Assembly: GCF_039614715.1 (NCBI RefSeq) | Contig: NZ_CP154857.1 | Coordinates: 558,001 to 622,000 of the forward strand | Length of the DNA: 64,000 bases | Direction: 5' to 3' | DNA from: Microbacterium sp. AZCO | GTDB lineage: Bacteria; Actinomycetota; Actinomycetes; Actinomycetales; Microbacteriaceae | In this document: positions 28,877-38,005 of the stretch, piece after piece | Layout: the number at the start of each line of letters is the position of its first letter | Position numbering within the stretch: position 1 is the stretch's first letter | Translations under genes and position numbers: made by a program | The notes under the pieces: generated by a model | Told to the model about the DNA's origin: nothing | Database searches by the model: none | What the model saw: only the letters and a program-made list of their open reading frames with translations

Positions 28877-31693
28877 ATGCCGCTGCCCGCCCCGTCTTCC
28901 GCTCCCGCTTCCGTCGTGGGGGAGCCCCTCGCCTTCGCCGATGTGCTCGAGGAGCCGCTCGCCCTTCCCCCGGAGCGCACGCCGCCCAGCCGCGCCCCCG
29001 TGCCGATCCTCGCCATGATCGTCCCTCTCGCGGGAGCGGTCGTCCTGTGGCTCGTGACGGGGTCGATGCTCTCCCTGTGGCTCGCGCTGCTCGGCCCTCT
29101 CATCGCGGGCGCGACGCTGCTCGACGGCGTGCGCGCGGGACGCCGCGACCGCCGCAAGGCGTCGGCGGAGACGGAGGCCGCGCTCGACCGCGTCGCTGCG
29201 GCGATCGACGCGCGCCACGAGCGGGAGCGCGACCGGCGGCGGGCGAGACACCCCGATGTCCGGGGGTTCCTCGGGCAGGATGCCGAAGTCTGGCGGCCGA
29301 GCCCGGGTCGGGCCGAGGTGCTCGTCGTCGGCTCCGGGCCCGTTCCGAGCGGACTGCAGATCACGGGCGGGGGAGCAGACGAGCGAAGTATCGCCCTCCG
29401 CCGTCGCGCGAGGACGGTTCCCGATGCCCCGGTCGCGGTGCCCGCCACGGGAGGCGTCGCCGTCGTGGCGGGCCCCGCGCTCGCGGGCGCCGTGTCGCGC
29501 GCCCTCGTCCTGCAGGCGTGTCTCACGGCACCGCCGGGCGAGCTGCGCATCGTGGGGCCGCTGCACCCCGATGACGCGTGGGCCGAGCGGCTCCCGCACC
29601 GGCGCGCGGCAACGGGGACGGCGCTCGCCGTCGTCGCGGTCGGCGAGGCGGTTCCGCCCGAAGCCGAGGTCGCGATCGTGCGGGCGGACCCCGCCGCTCC
29701 GCCACCCCCGAGGTGCTCGGCCGTCCTGACGGTCGCCTCGCCGAGGCGCGGGCGGCTCGATGCCGGCGGCGAGACGTGCGACGTCGCCGTCGAAGGCGTC
29801 TCCGTCGCGCAGGCGATGCTCATCGCGGAGCAGCTGGAGGAACGGGCGGCGAGCACCCTCGGGACGACGTCCGCGGCGCCGTCCGTCGCTCTCGCGGACC
29901 TGCTTCCCGGCGCGCCCTCCACGGGACTTGCTGCCGTCATCGGAGTCGAGCACGGCGCGCCGACCGTCGTGGACCTCGTCGCCGACGGCCCGCACGCGGT
30001 CGTGGCCGGCATGACGGGCACGGGCAAGAGCGAGCTCCTCATCACCTGGGTGCTGTCGCTGTGCGCGACGCGCTCGCCGCGCGAGGTGAGCTTCCTCCTC
30101 GCCGACTTCAAGGGCGGCACGGCCTTCGACGCGCTCGCCGAGCTGCCGCACGTGACCGGCGTCATCACCGACCTCGACGGCGCGGGCGCGCGTCGGGCCC
30201 TCGAGAGCCTGCGGGCCGAGGTCCGGTGGCGTGAGGGCGAGCTCGCCGGCGTCGGCGCGCGTGACATCCTCGATCCGCGCGTAGAGCTGCCCCGGCTCGT
30301 CGTCGTGGTCGACGAGTTCGCCGCGCTGCTCGGCGACCACCCCGAGCTGCACGCCGTGTTCACCGACATCGCCGCGCGGGGCCGCGCTCTCGGCGTGCAC
30401 CTCGTCCTCGGCACACAGCGCGTCTCGGGCGTCGTGCGGGAGGCGCTCCTCGCCAACTGCCCGCTCCGGGTCAGCCTGCGCGTCGCGGACGCCGCCGACA
30501 GCCGCGCCGTCATCGGCTCCGACGAGGCGGCGGCGCTCCCCGGCGGCGAGGCGGGTCGCGGCATCGCGCTCGTCCGCCGCGCGGGGGATGCCGCCGCGCG
30601 GCGAGTGCGCGTGGCTCTGTCCTCGCCCGGTGACGTCGCGAAGGTCATCGCCGTGTCCGACGGACACCGGCCACGGCGGCCCTGGCTGCCCGACCTTCCG
30701 ACCCGGATCGACCTCGCCGACCTCCCGCCCGCCGGGTTCGGCGAACTCGTGCTCGGGCTCGCCGACGAGCCGGACAGGCAGCGGCAGGTGCCCGTCACGG
30801 TGACCGAGGGCGACCGCGGCCTCCTCGTCGTCGGGGCGGCCGGCACCGGCAGATCGACGGCGCTGCGCACGCTCGCCGCGCAGCACGACGCGCGGATCGT
30901 CGTGCCGGCAGACCCGGAGGAGGCCTGGGACGCCGTCGCCCGCCTCTCGGACGAGCCGCCGGGCCGAGGCACGCTCGTCGTCCTCGACGACCTCGACGCG
31001 CTCGCGTCGCGGTATCCGCACGAGTACGCCGCCGAGCTGCACGAGCGGGTGGAGCGCCTCGTGCGGACAGCGGGCGACCACGGCGTGCTGGTCGTCGCGT
31101 CGGCCCAGCGGCTGACGGGTGCCGCGGGGCGGATCGCCGAGCTGCTGCCGCGGCGCCTGCTGCTCGGCGCGTCCACCCGCTCGGAGTATCTCGCCCTGGG
31201 CGGGGACGCGGCTCACTTCGCGCCCGACCAGCCGCCCGGTCGCGGACGCCTCGGCGGGCGCGCCGTGCAGGTCGCGGTCGGGCCGGCGCTTCCCGTCGCG
31301 CCGGAACGCGTCGTCGTCCCGTGGTCTCCGGTGGACGCCGTCACGGGCTTCGTCGCCCGCAGGTCTCCCGCCGCCAGGGCGGCGCTCGCCGCCTGGGAGG
31401 CGGACGGCGTGCGCATCGCGCGCGTCGGCGACGTGAGCGACCTCGACGGCGGCGGGGCCGAGCGCCTCGTGCTGGTGGGCGACGCGGAGGACTGGCAGCG
31501 CCAGTGGCAGACGCTGACCGCCGTCCGAGCGGGCCATTCCCTCGTCATCGACACGTCGGTCGCGGCCGACTTCCGCGCGCTCAGTGCAGATCGCGTGCTG
31601 CCGCCGTACTGCGCGGCGGGCCGCGGCCGTGCGTGGCTGTGCCGCGATGCCCTCCCCGCCGAGCGGATCGCGCTGCCGCAGGCAGCCGTGTGA
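28877..31693 (+). CDS. Orphan EssC/EccC-like FtsK/SpoIIIE ATPase
   Basis: 938 aa. Two hydrophobic helices near residues 45-85 (PVPILAMIVPLAGAVVLWLV; LWLALLGPLIAGATLL), then a basic coiled segment and a WRPSPGRAEVLVVG stretch similar to the post-membrane region of EccC/EssC. The first P-loop domain is intact: GMTGTGKSELL (about 378), FLLADFKGGTAFD, Walker B LVVVVDEFAALL, and GTQRVSG. The second is degenerate: AAGTGRST has Arg in place of the Walker A Lys, with LVVLDDLDAL. Type VII secretion ATPases share this plan, but no WXG100, EccB, EccD or mycosin gene is here. Start ATG 28877; in-frame TTG 28865 is possible. Confidence 0.82.
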   Translation: MPLPAPSSAPASVVGEPLAFADVLEEPLALPPERTPPSRAPVPILAMIVPLAGAVVLWLVTGSMLSLWLALLGPLIAGATLLDGVRAGRRDRRKASAETEAALDRVAAAIDARHERERDRRRARHPDVRGFLGQDAEVWRPSPGRAEVLVVGSGPVPSGLQITGGGADERSIALRRRARTVPDAPVAVPATGGVAVVAGPALAGAVSRALVLQACLTAPPGELRIVGPLHPDDAWAERLPHRRAATGTALAVVAVGEAVPPEAEVAIVRADPAAPPPPRCSAVLTVASPRRGRLDAGGETCDVAVEGVSVAQAMLIAEQLEERAASTLGTTSAAPSVALADLLPGAPSTGLAAVIGVEHGAPTVVDLVADGPHAVVAGMTGTGKSELLITWVLSLCATRSPREVSFLLADFKGGTAFDALAELPHVTGVITDLDGAGARRALESLRAEVRWREGELAGVGARDILDPRVELPRLVVVVDEFAALLGDHPELHAVFTDIAARGRALGVHLVLGTQRVSGVVREALLANCPLRVSLRVADAADSRAVIGSDEAAALPGGEAGRGIALVRRAGDAAARRVRVALSSPGDVAKVIAVSDGHRPRRPWLPDLPTRIDLADLPPAGFGELVLGLADEPDRQRQVPVTVTEGDRGLLVVGAAGTGRSTALRTLAAQHDARIVVPADPEEAWDAVARLSDEPPGRGTLVVLDDLDALASRYPHEYAAELHERVERLVRTAGDHGVLVVASAQRLTGAAGRIAELLPRRLLLGASTRSEYLALGGDAAHFAPDQPPGRGRLGGRAVQVAVGPALPVAPERVVVPWSPVDAVTGFVARRSPAARAALAAWEADGVRIARVGDVSDLDGGGAERLVLVGDAEDWQRQWQTLTAVRAGHSLVIDTSVAADFRALSADRVLPPYCAAGRGRAWLCRDALPAERIALPQAAV

Positions 31694-31766
31694 CATGACG
31701 GTCGCGACGGATCGTCCGGGGGAGTGCCGCTCCCGCGACACCTCGCACCGCCGTGGCCGCTCGCCC

Positions 31767-31796
31767 TTGACCGTTCACGAGGCCGACCCGTACGTT
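31767..31796 (+). promoter_or_regulatory. Strong promoter with leaderless permease start
   Basis: TTGACC (31767-31772), 18-bp spacer, TACGTT (31791-31796), then seven bases to the GTG. Both hexamers are good matches. Confidence 0.7.
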
Positions 31797-31803
31797 TCAC
31801 CAT

Positions 31804-33348
31804 GTGTCAACAACCCCGATAAACCTGGACCGGCCCGACGGCAAGGGACTCAAAGCGGGCGCACTCGGCCTCTGGGGCTCGACCGTCATCGGTCTCGCCT
31901 CGACGGCTCCCGTCTATTCGCTCGTCGCCACCCTCGGCTTCGTCGTGCTCGCGGTCGGTGGGCAGGCGCCCATCGCCTTCGTCATCGCCTTCATCCCGAT
32001 GCTCTTCATCGCCTTCGCGTACCGGGAGCTCAACAACGAAGTGCCCGACTGCGGCACGACCTTCACGTGGGGGACGAAGGCGTTCGGACCGTGGATCGGC
32101 TGGATGGGCGGCTGGGGCGTGGCGGTCGCAGGCATGGTCGTGCTCGCGAACCTCGCCCAGATCGCCGCGATCTACTTCTGGTCGCTGTTCGGCGACGGCT
32201 CGCTCTCCGAGAACTACTTCCTCGTCACGCTGACCGGTGTCGTCTTCATCGCCGCGATGACGTGGGTCAGCTGGCGCGGGGTCGAGATCGGCGAGCGCAT
32301 CCAGAACATCCTGCTCGGCATCCAGTACCTCGCCCTCGCGATCTTCGTGATCGCCGCGCTGTGGCAGTTCTTCGCCGGCACGGCGCCTGACCCGACCCCG
32401 TTCCAGTGGTCGTGGTTCAACCCGTTCGCCTTCACCGACTGGAGCGCCTTCATCGAGGCGATCCTCCTCGCGCTCTTCATCTACTGGGGGTGGGACACGT
32501 GTCTCGCGCTCAACGAGGAGACGAAGGATCCCAAGCGGATCCCGGGTCGCGCGGCGCTGCTGACGACGGTCATCCTGCTCGTCACCTACGTGACCGTGAC
32601 GGTGGCGGCGATGATGTACGCGGGTCTCGGCTCGGAGGGCACGGGCCTCGGCAACGAGGCGAACGCCGACGACTTCTTCCTCGCGATCAAGGACGGCCTG
32701 CTCGGCCCGGTCGGCTGGGTGCTCGTCGTCGCCGTCATGATCTCGGCGATCTCGTCGACGCAGACGACGATCCTCCCCACGGCTCGCGGGACGCTCGCGA
32801 TGGCGGCCTACAAGGCGCTCCCCAAGCGGTTCGCCGACGTGCACCCCGAATACAAGACGCCGTCGTTCTCGACGCTCGTGATGGGCGTCGTGGCGATCAT
32901 CTACTACGTCGGCATGTCGCTCATCAGCGACAACATCCTGCAGGACTCGATCCTCTCGCTCGGCCTCGCGATCGCGTTCTACTACGCCATCACCGGCTTC
33001 GCCTGCATCTGGTACTACCGGCGCACCCTGTTCACGTCGGCACGGAACTTCTTCTACCGGTTCCTCTTCCCGCTGCTGGGCGGGCTCATGCTGACATACG
33101 CATTCGTGCAGTCCGCGATCGACATGTGGGATCCGGACTACGGCTACACCGTGCTCTTCGGCGTCGGGGGCGCCTTCGTCCTGGGTATCGGAGCGCTCCT
33201 CGTCGGCGTGCTCCTGATGTTCCTCTGGTACTTCTTCCCGCGGGCGAAGCCGTTCTTCCGCGGTGAGAGCCTCAACGAGGAGACGCCCGTGCTCGTGCCC
33301 GAGGACCCCGCCGAGTTCAGCCGATCCATCGACGGCGGACTCGTCTGA
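31804..33348 (+). CDS. APC-superfamily amino-acid permease
   Basis: 514 aa with about twelve membrane helices. The first helix carries the glycine-rich GLWGSTVIGLASTAP substrate segment, helix 3 reads GWMGGWGVAVAGMVVLANL, and the amphipathic loop after helix 6 has ALNEETKDPKRIPGRAAL, typical of APC amino-acid/polyamine transporters. Substrate unknown. The GTG at 31804 is required: the overlapping ATG (31802) frame closes within seven codons. The acidic C-terminal tail is cytoplasmic. Confidence 0.88.
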   Translation: MSTTPINLDRPDGKGLKAGALGLWGSTVIGLASTAPVYSLVATLGFVVLAVGGQAPIAFVIAFIPMLFIAFAYRELNNEVPDCGTTFTWGTKAFGPWIGWMGGWGVAVAGMVVLANLAQIAAIYFWSLFGDGSLSENYFLVTLTGVVFIAAMTWVSWRGVEIGERIQNILLGIQYLALAIFVIAALWQFFAGTAPDPTPFQWSWFNPFAFTDWSAFIEAILLALFIYWGWDTCLALNEETKDPKRIPGRAALLTTVILLVTYVTVTVAAMMYAGLGSEGTGLGNEANADDFFLAIKDGLLGPVGWVLVVAVMISAISSTQTTILPTARGTLAMAAYKALPKRFADVHPEYKTPSFSTLVMGVVAIIYYVGMSLISDNILQDSILSLGLAIAFYYAITGFACIWYYRRTLFTSARNFFYRFLFPLLGGLMLTYAFVQSAIDMWDPDYGYTVLFGVGGAFVLGIGALLVGVLLMFLWYFFPRAKPFFRGESLNEETPVLVPEDPAEFSRSIDGGLV

Positions 33349-33362
33349 CACGTCTCACAGGC

Positions 33363-33395
33363 CGCGGCCCCCGCTCCGATGGAGCGGGGGCCGCG
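33363..33395. terminator. Bidirectional terminator hairpin
   Basis: 15-bp perfect arms (33363-33377, 33381-33395) with a GAT loop, between the convergent permease and alanine dehydrogenase genes. Confidence 0.75.
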
Positions 33396-33415
33396 TCGTT
33401 CGTGCGAGGGGAGCG

Positions 33416-34531
33416 TCAGGACAGGGCGTCGGCCAGCGGCGCGAGCTCGAGCCCGTGCGCCGTGGCGACGCCCGGATTGACGATCGTGCCGCCCACCGTG
33501 TTGAGCCCCGCCGCGAGCGCGGCATCGGCGCGCAGCGCGTCCTTCCAGCCCGAGCGGACGATCTGGCGGATGTAGGGGAGCGTCGCGTTCGTGAGTGCCG
33601 ACGTGGAGGTGTTCGGCACCGCGCCGGGCATGTTCGCGACGCAGTAGAAGATGCTCCCGTGCACGGGGAACGTCGGGTCGGCGTGCGTCGTGGGGTGGGT
33701 GTCCTCGAAGCATCCGCCCTGGTCGACCGCGATGTCGACGAGCACGCTGCCCGGGCGCATGCGCCGCACCATGTCGTTCGTCACGAGCTTGGGCGCCTTG
33801 GCGCCGGGAATGAGCACCGACCCGATCACGAGATCCGAGTCGGTGACCGCCCGGTCGAGGTCGAGAGGGTTGGATGCCGCGGTCTTGACGCGACCCTGGA
33901 AGTGGTCGTCGAGGTAGCGCAGCCGCTGGACGTTGGTGTCGAAGACCGTGACGTCGGCGCCCAGGCCCACGGCGATGACCGCGGCGTTGGCGCCCGCGAC
34001 CCCGCCGCCGATCACGGTGACCCGCGCGGAGCGCGTGCCGGGGACCCCCGACATCAGAAGGCCCAGACCCCCGGCCGAGCGCAGGAGGGTCGCGGCGCCG
34101 ACGGTCGGCGCGAGCCGCCCCGCGACCTCGCTCATGGGGGCGAGGAGCGGCAGTCCACCGCCTGCCAGCTGCACCGTCTCGTAGGCGATCGCGGTGACGC
34201 CGTCGGCGACGAGGCGCTCCGTGAGCGGCCGGTCGGCGGCGAGGTGGAGGTAGGTGAAGAGCACGAGGTCGTCGCGGAAGTAGCCGTACTCGCTCGCGAT
34301 CGGCTCCTTGACCTTGAGGAGGAGCTCGGCACGGGCCCACACGTCGGCCGCGTCGTCGAGGAGCGTCGCCCCGGCAGCCTCGTATTCCGAATCCGGCATC
34401 GACGACCCCAGGCCCGCCCCCCGCTGCACGAACACCTCGTGCCCCGAGGCGACGAGATCGTGGACGCCCGCGGGGGTCAGCGCGACGCGATACTCGTTGT
34501 TCTTGATTTCGGTGGGTACGCAGATCCTCAT
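33416..34531 (-). CDS. ald: Alanine dehydrogenase
   Basis: NAD-dependent oxidation of L-alanine to pyruvate and ammonia (or the reverse); 371 aa. N-terminus MRICVPTEIKNNEYRVALTP, catalytic region LLKVKEPI (Lys) and FTYLHLA (His), and the Rossmann motif GGGVAGANAAVIAVGLGADV. An in-frame upstream extension exists, but the family N-terminus and a GAAAGGAG ribosome site fix the start at 34531. It lies 34 bases after the asparaginase gene and is probably cotranscribed with it. Confidence 0.95.
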   Translation of the reverse strand: MRICVPTEIKNNEYRVALTPAGVHDLVASGHEVFVQRGAGLGSSMPDSEYEAAGATLLDDAADVWARAELLLKVKEPIASEYGYFRDDLVLFTYLHLAADRPLTERLVADGVTAIAYETVQLAGGGLPLLAPMSEVAGRLAPTVGAATLLRSAGGLGLLMSGVPGTRSARVTVIGGGVAGANAAVIAVGLGADVTVFDTNVQRLRYLDDHFQGRVKTAASNPLDLDRAVTDSDLVIGSVLIPGAKAPKLVTNDMVRRMRPGSVLVDIAVDQGGCFEDTHPTTHADPTFPVHGSIFYCVANMPGAVPNTSTSALTNATLPYIRQIVRSGWKDALRADAALAAGLNTVGGTIVNPGVATAHGLELAPLADALS

Positions 34532-34565
34532 CGATCGCTCCTTTCGGCTCCTTGTGGGAGCGGTG

Positions 34566-35555
34566 CTAGACGACGGGGCGGATCGCCCCGACATCGCGGC
34601 CGCCGCCGGACACCGACAGCGGAAGTCTCGTCATGGTGTCGGCGACAGCGGCCGACGTGAGAGCGCCGGAGCGCTCGAGCAGCCGGAGCGCGACGGCCAT
34701 CGCGGCGCGACCGCTTCCGTCGAGCATCTTGAGTGCGACGGTCGTGCCGTTCGGCGCGACGACCACGACGACGCCCTCCGCGCCCGTCTTCGCGAAGACT
34801 CCCAGACGCTCGATCGCGACGGTGTCGGGGCGGCCCGGGCCGTCGATGGTCCAGGGGTGCTCGCGGACCGCTCGGACGAGCGTCCCGGCCTGGCGGTGGA
34901 GCGCGAACGGCGACGTCTGCGACGCCGTGCCGACGCGGTGGATCGCCTTCGCGAGGCCGCCCAGACTCATGGCGTACACGGGGGCGCCGCATCCATCCAC
35001 CGCCGTGGCGCGCGCCTTCTCGCCGATGAGGCGCTCCACGACGTCGCGGATGTGGACCTGCAGGGGATGCTCGGGGTCGAGGTAGCCGCGGGGATCCCAG
35101 CCGTTCGCCGTGCAGGTCAGGAGCATCGCGGCGTGCTTGCCGGAGCAGTTCATGCGGATGCGGGCCGGCTCGTAGTGCTCGCGCACCATCTCGTCGCGCG
35201 TCGCCTGGTCGAGAGGCCAGGCCGCGGGGCAGCCCAGGTCCTCTTCGCCGAGGCCCGCGGCCTGCAGGATGTCGCGCACGACCGAGACGTGCCGATCGGT
35301 TCCGCTGTGGCTCGCCGTCGCGAGTCCGAGCATCTCGTTCTCGAGGGGAGCGCCCGCCGTCAGGCACGCGAGCGCCTGCAGCGGCTTGAGGCTCGAGCGG
35401 GGGAGGATCGGCGCCGACACGTCGCCGAGCTGCTCGATCACGAGCCCGTCGGGGGACAGGACGAGGGCGGAACCGGAGTGGCGGGACTCGACGAAGCCGC
35501 TGCGTTCGACGACGGCAAGCTCGACGGCGTCAGCTGCGGCGAAGGTCTGCGGCAC
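34566..35555 (-). CDS. Asparaginase of the type II/Rhizobium etli family
   Basis: 329 aa. Family motifs are SSLKPLQA (Ser-x-x-Lys pair), NCSGKHAAM (Cys and Lys) and DGCGAPVYA (Cys), which correspond to the catalytic Ser/Lys and zinc-liganding Cys residues described for the R. etli ReAII enzyme. It is expected to hydrolyse L-asparagine to aspartate and ammonia, although this family also includes poorly characterised members. GTG start six bases after a TAGGCT box. It forms a nitrogen/carbon-salvage pair with ald. Confidence 0.85.
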   Translation of the reverse strand: MPQTFAAADAVELAVVERSGFVESRHSGSALVLSPDGLVIEQLGDVSAPILPRSSLKPLQALACLTAGAPLENEMLGLATASHSGTDRHVSVVRDILQAAGLGEEDLGCPAAWPLDQATRDEMVREHYEPARIRMNCSGKHAAMLLTCTANGWDPRGYLDPEHPLQVHIRDVVERLIGEKARATAVDGCGAPVYAMSLGGLAKAIHRVGTASQTSPFALHRQAGTLVRAVREHPWTIDGPGRPDTVAIERLGVFAKTGAEGVVVVVAPNGTTVALKMLDGSGRAAMAVALRLLERSGALTSAAVADTMTRLPLSVSGGGRDVGAIRPVV

Positions 35556-35561
35556 CCAGCC

Positions 35562-35567
35562 AGCCTA
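35562..35567 (-). promoter_or_regulatory. -10 box TAGGCT, leaderless asparaginase-ald promoter
   Basis: Minus-strand TAGGCT six bases before the GTG. No -35 recognised. Confidence 0.45.
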
Positions 35568-35606
35568 CCGTCGGGGAGGGGAGGCATCCCGTGACAGACT
35601 GTCCGC

Positions 35607-36083
35607 ATGTTCGGCGAGCACCGGTACCGTCTGCACACGACCTGGACCGGCAACCGCGGCTCGGGAACGAGCGGCTACCGCGAGTACGACCGCTCCACGA
35701 CGATCGAGATCCCCGGCAAGCCCGTGCTCCACGCGTCCAGCGACAAGCCCTTCCGGGGCGACCCCGCCCGGTGGAATCCCGAGGACATGCTCGTCGCTGC
35801 GCTCAGCCAGTGCCACCTGCTGTCGTACCTGCACGCCTGCGTCGAGGCGGGGGTCGTCGTGGTCGGCTATCGGGACGACGCATCCGGCCTGCTCGTCGAG
35901 GACGGGCGCGGCGGCGGCCGCATGACGCAGGTCGTGCTCAGGCCGCACGTGACGATCGCCCACGAGTCGATGAGGGATGCCGCGACCGCCGCCCACGAGC
36001 AGGCTCACGCCTGGTGCTTCATCGCCAATTCCGTGAACTTCCCCGTCCTGCACGAGCCCACGATCGAGGTCGCGGCGCGCTGA
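35607..36083 (+). CDS. OsmC/Ohr-family protein
   Basis: 158 aa. Two redox cysteines lie where OsmC/Ohr proteins have them: ALSQCHLLSYLHAC (the first Cys of this motif) and HAWCFIANS. Expected to be a thiol peroxidase acting on organic hydroperoxides. It begins MFGEHRYRLHTTWTGNRG, as in the OsmC group with the TGNRGSGT motif. Divergent from the asparaginase; only seven bases separate its stop from the convergent acyltransferase. Confidence 0.88.
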   Translation: MFGEHRYRLHTTWTGNRGSGTSGYREYDRSTTIEIPGKPVLHASSDKPFRGDPARWNPEDMLVAALSQCHLLSYLHACVEAGVVVVGYRDDASGLLVEDGRGGGRMTQVVLRPHVTIAHESMRDAATAAHEQAHAWCFIANSVNFPVLHEPTIEVAAR

Positions 36084-36090
36084 CGGGAGC

Positions 36091-36864
36091 TCAGCGGCGC
36101 TCGTGCGGGAGCACCTGCTTGATGCGGTCGATCCCGTGCGCCGGCGCCTCGTTGTAGGCGTTCGCGAGCTCCTGCCCGGAGAGCGCGTGGATCGCGGCCA
36201 TGATCTCGTCGGTCGCGAGGCGACGGGCCTTGCCCGAGTCGGCGGTGCCATGGTGCGAGAGGTCGAGGGGCTCGCCGAAGCGCACCCCGACCTTCTCCGA
36301 CAGGGACGGCATCTTGGCGCCGACGGGCATGACGCGGTCGGTGCCGGTGAGCCCCACCGGCACGACGGGCGCCCCGGTCTGCAGAGCGAGGAAGGCGACG
36401 CCGGTCCGGCCCTTGTACAGGCGCCCGTCGAGCGAGCGCGTGCCCTCGGGGTACAGCGCGACGGCGCGGCCCTCATCGAGGAGCTGACGCTGCTGGTCGA
36501 GGGCGTCGAGCGCCGCCTGGCCGGCGCCGCGCTTGACGGGGATCGCGCCGATCGCCGTGAAGAACTCGCGCGACAGCCAGCCCGAGAAGCCCTTGCCGTC
36601 GAAGTAGCTCTCCTTCGCGAGGAAGTGCACGGGACGCGGCGAGGCGACCGGGATCGCGATCGAGTCGAGGAAGGAGAGGTGGTTGCTCGCGAAGATGACC
36701 GCGCCCGACTTCGGGACATTGGCCCTGCCCTCGACGTGGGGACGGTAGATGAGACGACCGAGCGGGGCGAGGACCATGCGCCCGACGGCGTAGGTGAACC
36801 CGATGCCTCCGGGGGAGGCGTCCTCGGGGACCGAGGAGAGATCGGGGGTCTTCGCAGATGTCAC
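36091..36864 (-). CDS. plsC: 1-acyl-sn-glycerol-3-phosphate acyltransferase family protein
   Basis: 257 aa PlsC-type acyltransferase of phospholipid synthesis. The catalytic NHLSFLD (HX4D) is at about residue 61, followed by the substrate loops KRGAGQ, YPEGTRS and VPVGLTG. One N-terminal hydrophobic segment would anchor it to the membrane. The GTG start follows a minus-strand TACCCT box by six bases. The C-terminal part after ELANAYNEAPAHG matches actinobacterial homologues of unknown specificity. Confidence 0.9.
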   Translation of the reverse strand: MTSAKTPDLSSVPEDASPGGIGFTYAVGRMVLAPLGRLIYRPHVEGRANVPKSGAVIFASNHLSFLDSIAIPVASPRPVHFLAKESYFDGKGFSGWLSREFFTAIGAIPVKRGAGQAALDALDQQRQLLDEGRAVALYPEGTRSLDGRLYKGRTGVAFLALQTGAPVVPVGLTGTDRVMPVGAKMPSLSEKVGVRFGEPLDLSHHGTADSGKARRLATDEIMAAIHALSGQELANAYNEAPAHGIDRIKQVLPHERR

Positions 36865-36870
36865 CGTAAG

Positions 36871-36876
36871 AGGGTA
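36871..36876 (-). promoter_or_regulatory. -10 box TACCCT, leaderless plsC promoter
   Basis: Minus-strand TACCCT six bases before the GTG at 36864. Confidence 0.45.
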
Positions 36877-36977
36877 CTCGGGGACCTATTCCCCCGGTGG
36901 CATGGCAGTTCCCAGCGCAGACTTAGGAAAGTCAGGGCAAGATGGACTGTCCCCTTCCCTATTCAGAGGTCTCTTCT

Positions 36978-37934
36978 GTGCGCACTCGACGTCTCGCTCT
37001 CCTTTCTGCCGCTGCCCTGTCGGCGCTGATCCTCGCCGGCTGCTCGGGTTCTCCGGCAGCCCCGGAGGCCTCGCCCTCCGCGAGCGCATCCGCCGACCTC
37101 TGCAGCGCCAAGGTCGCTCCGGGCGCCGCCTCCGACGCGGTCACGGTGGACGGAAAGGCCGGCACCGAGTCGACCGCGACGTTCACGGCGCCTCTCGAGG
37201 TGACCGAGCTCCAGTCGACGCAGCTCGACGAGGGCTCCGGTGACAAGCTCCAGGCGGGCGACATCGTGCAGTTCGCGCTCTCCGCCTTCGACGCGACGAG
37301 CGGCGAGAAGCTCGGCGCGCAGGGCTACAACAACGACCTCCTGCCGCAGCAGATCTCCCCGGACTCGGCGCTCGGCCAGGTCGTCGGCTGCGCCAAGCCC
37401 GGTTCGCGCTACGCCGTGACCTTCCCCGCCGCCGAGGACCAGGGCACGTCGGCCCAGGTCTACATCATCGACGTCAAGGGCACCGTCCCCGACGCCGCGT
37501 GGGGGGAGCCGCAGGCGCCCGTCGACGGCATGCCCACCGTCGAGCTCGACAAGGACGGCTCGCCCACGGTGACGCTGCCCAAGGGCGACATCCCCACCGA
37601 GTTCAAGAAGTCGACGCTCAAGAAGGGCGACGGCGCCGTCGTCGAGGCCGGCGACTCGGTGCTCGTGCAGTACCACGGCGTCTCGTGGGACACCGGCGAC
37701 GTCTTCGACGAGTCGTGGGGCAAGCAGCCGTTCACCTTCACCGTCGGCAGCGGCGTCGTGCAGGGCTTCTCCGACGCCGTGACCGGTGAGACCGTCGGCT
37801 CGCAGGTCATCGCGGTGCTCCCGCCCTCCGTCGCCTACGGCGAGAAGAGCGAGTCCAACACGAGCCAGCTCGCGGGGCAGACCCTCGTGTTCGTCGTCGA
37901 CATCCTCGCGGCCTCGAAGCCCGCGGCGCAGTAG
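36978..37934 (+). CDS. FKBP-type peptidyl-prolyl isomerase, lipoprotein
   Basis: 318 aa exported lipoprotein. Signal peptide MRTRRLALLSAAALSALI ends in lipobox LAGC (Cys22), then a Ser/Ala/Pro linker. The C-terminal domain (about 215-315) is a full FKBP: VQYHGVSWDTGDVFDESWG, FTVGSGVVQGFSDAV, and VAYGE. The middle part (about 75-180) looks like a second, degenerate FKBP fold with GDIVQFALSAFDATSGEKLG. Start GTG 36978 has AGAGG eight bases upstream; the in-frame ATG 36942 would put charged residues before the signal peptide. It probably helps fold exported proteins at the outer membrane face. Confidence 0.9.
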   Translation: MRTRRLALLSAAALSALILAGCSGSPAAPEASPSASASADLCSAKVAPGAASDAVTVDGKAGTESTATFTAPLEVTELQSTQLDEGSGDKLQAGDIVQFALSAFDATSGEKLGAQGYNNDLLPQQISPDSALGQVVGCAKPGSRYAVTFPAAEDQGTSAQVYIIDVKGTVPDAAWGEPQAPVDGMPTVELDKDGSPTVTLPKGDIPTEFKKSTLKKGDGAVVEAGDSVLVQYHGVSWDTGDVFDESWGKQPFTFTVGSGVVQGFSDAVTGETVGSQVIAVLPPSVAYGEKSESNTSQLAGQTLVFVVDILAASKPAAQ

Positions 37935-37948
37935 CGCCGTCTCGCGTC

Positions 37949-37978
37949 AGAGCCCGTCACCGCTCGGTGGCGGGCTCT
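37949..37978 (+). terminator. Terminator after the FKBP gene
   Basis: 14-bp arms (37949-37962, 37965-37978) with one G-U pair. The apical bases must open to form a loop. It directly abuts the dxr promoter. Confidence 0.65.
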
Positions 37979-37993
37979 TCGCATGCCCGCGGG

Positions 37994-37999
37994 TAGTCT
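37994..37999 (+). promoter_or_regulatory. -10 box TAGTCT, leaderless dxr promoter
   Basis: Six bases separate TAGTCT from the GTG at 38006. The -35 position falls inside the preceding terminator stem. Confidence 0.45.
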
Positions 38000-38005
38000 G
38001 TCGGG

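Noticed and set aside
28001..31741. 1246-aa minus-strand open frame opposite the PP2C and FtsK-type genes
   Set aside because: Composition typical of shadow frames (His/Arg/Asp/Glu-rich, no hydrophobic core pattern). The plus-strand frames show clear domains and motifs.
36920..36933. GACTT-AGGA-AAGTC palindrome upstream of the FKBP gene
   Set aside because: Five-bp arms are too short to claim an operator without comparative support.
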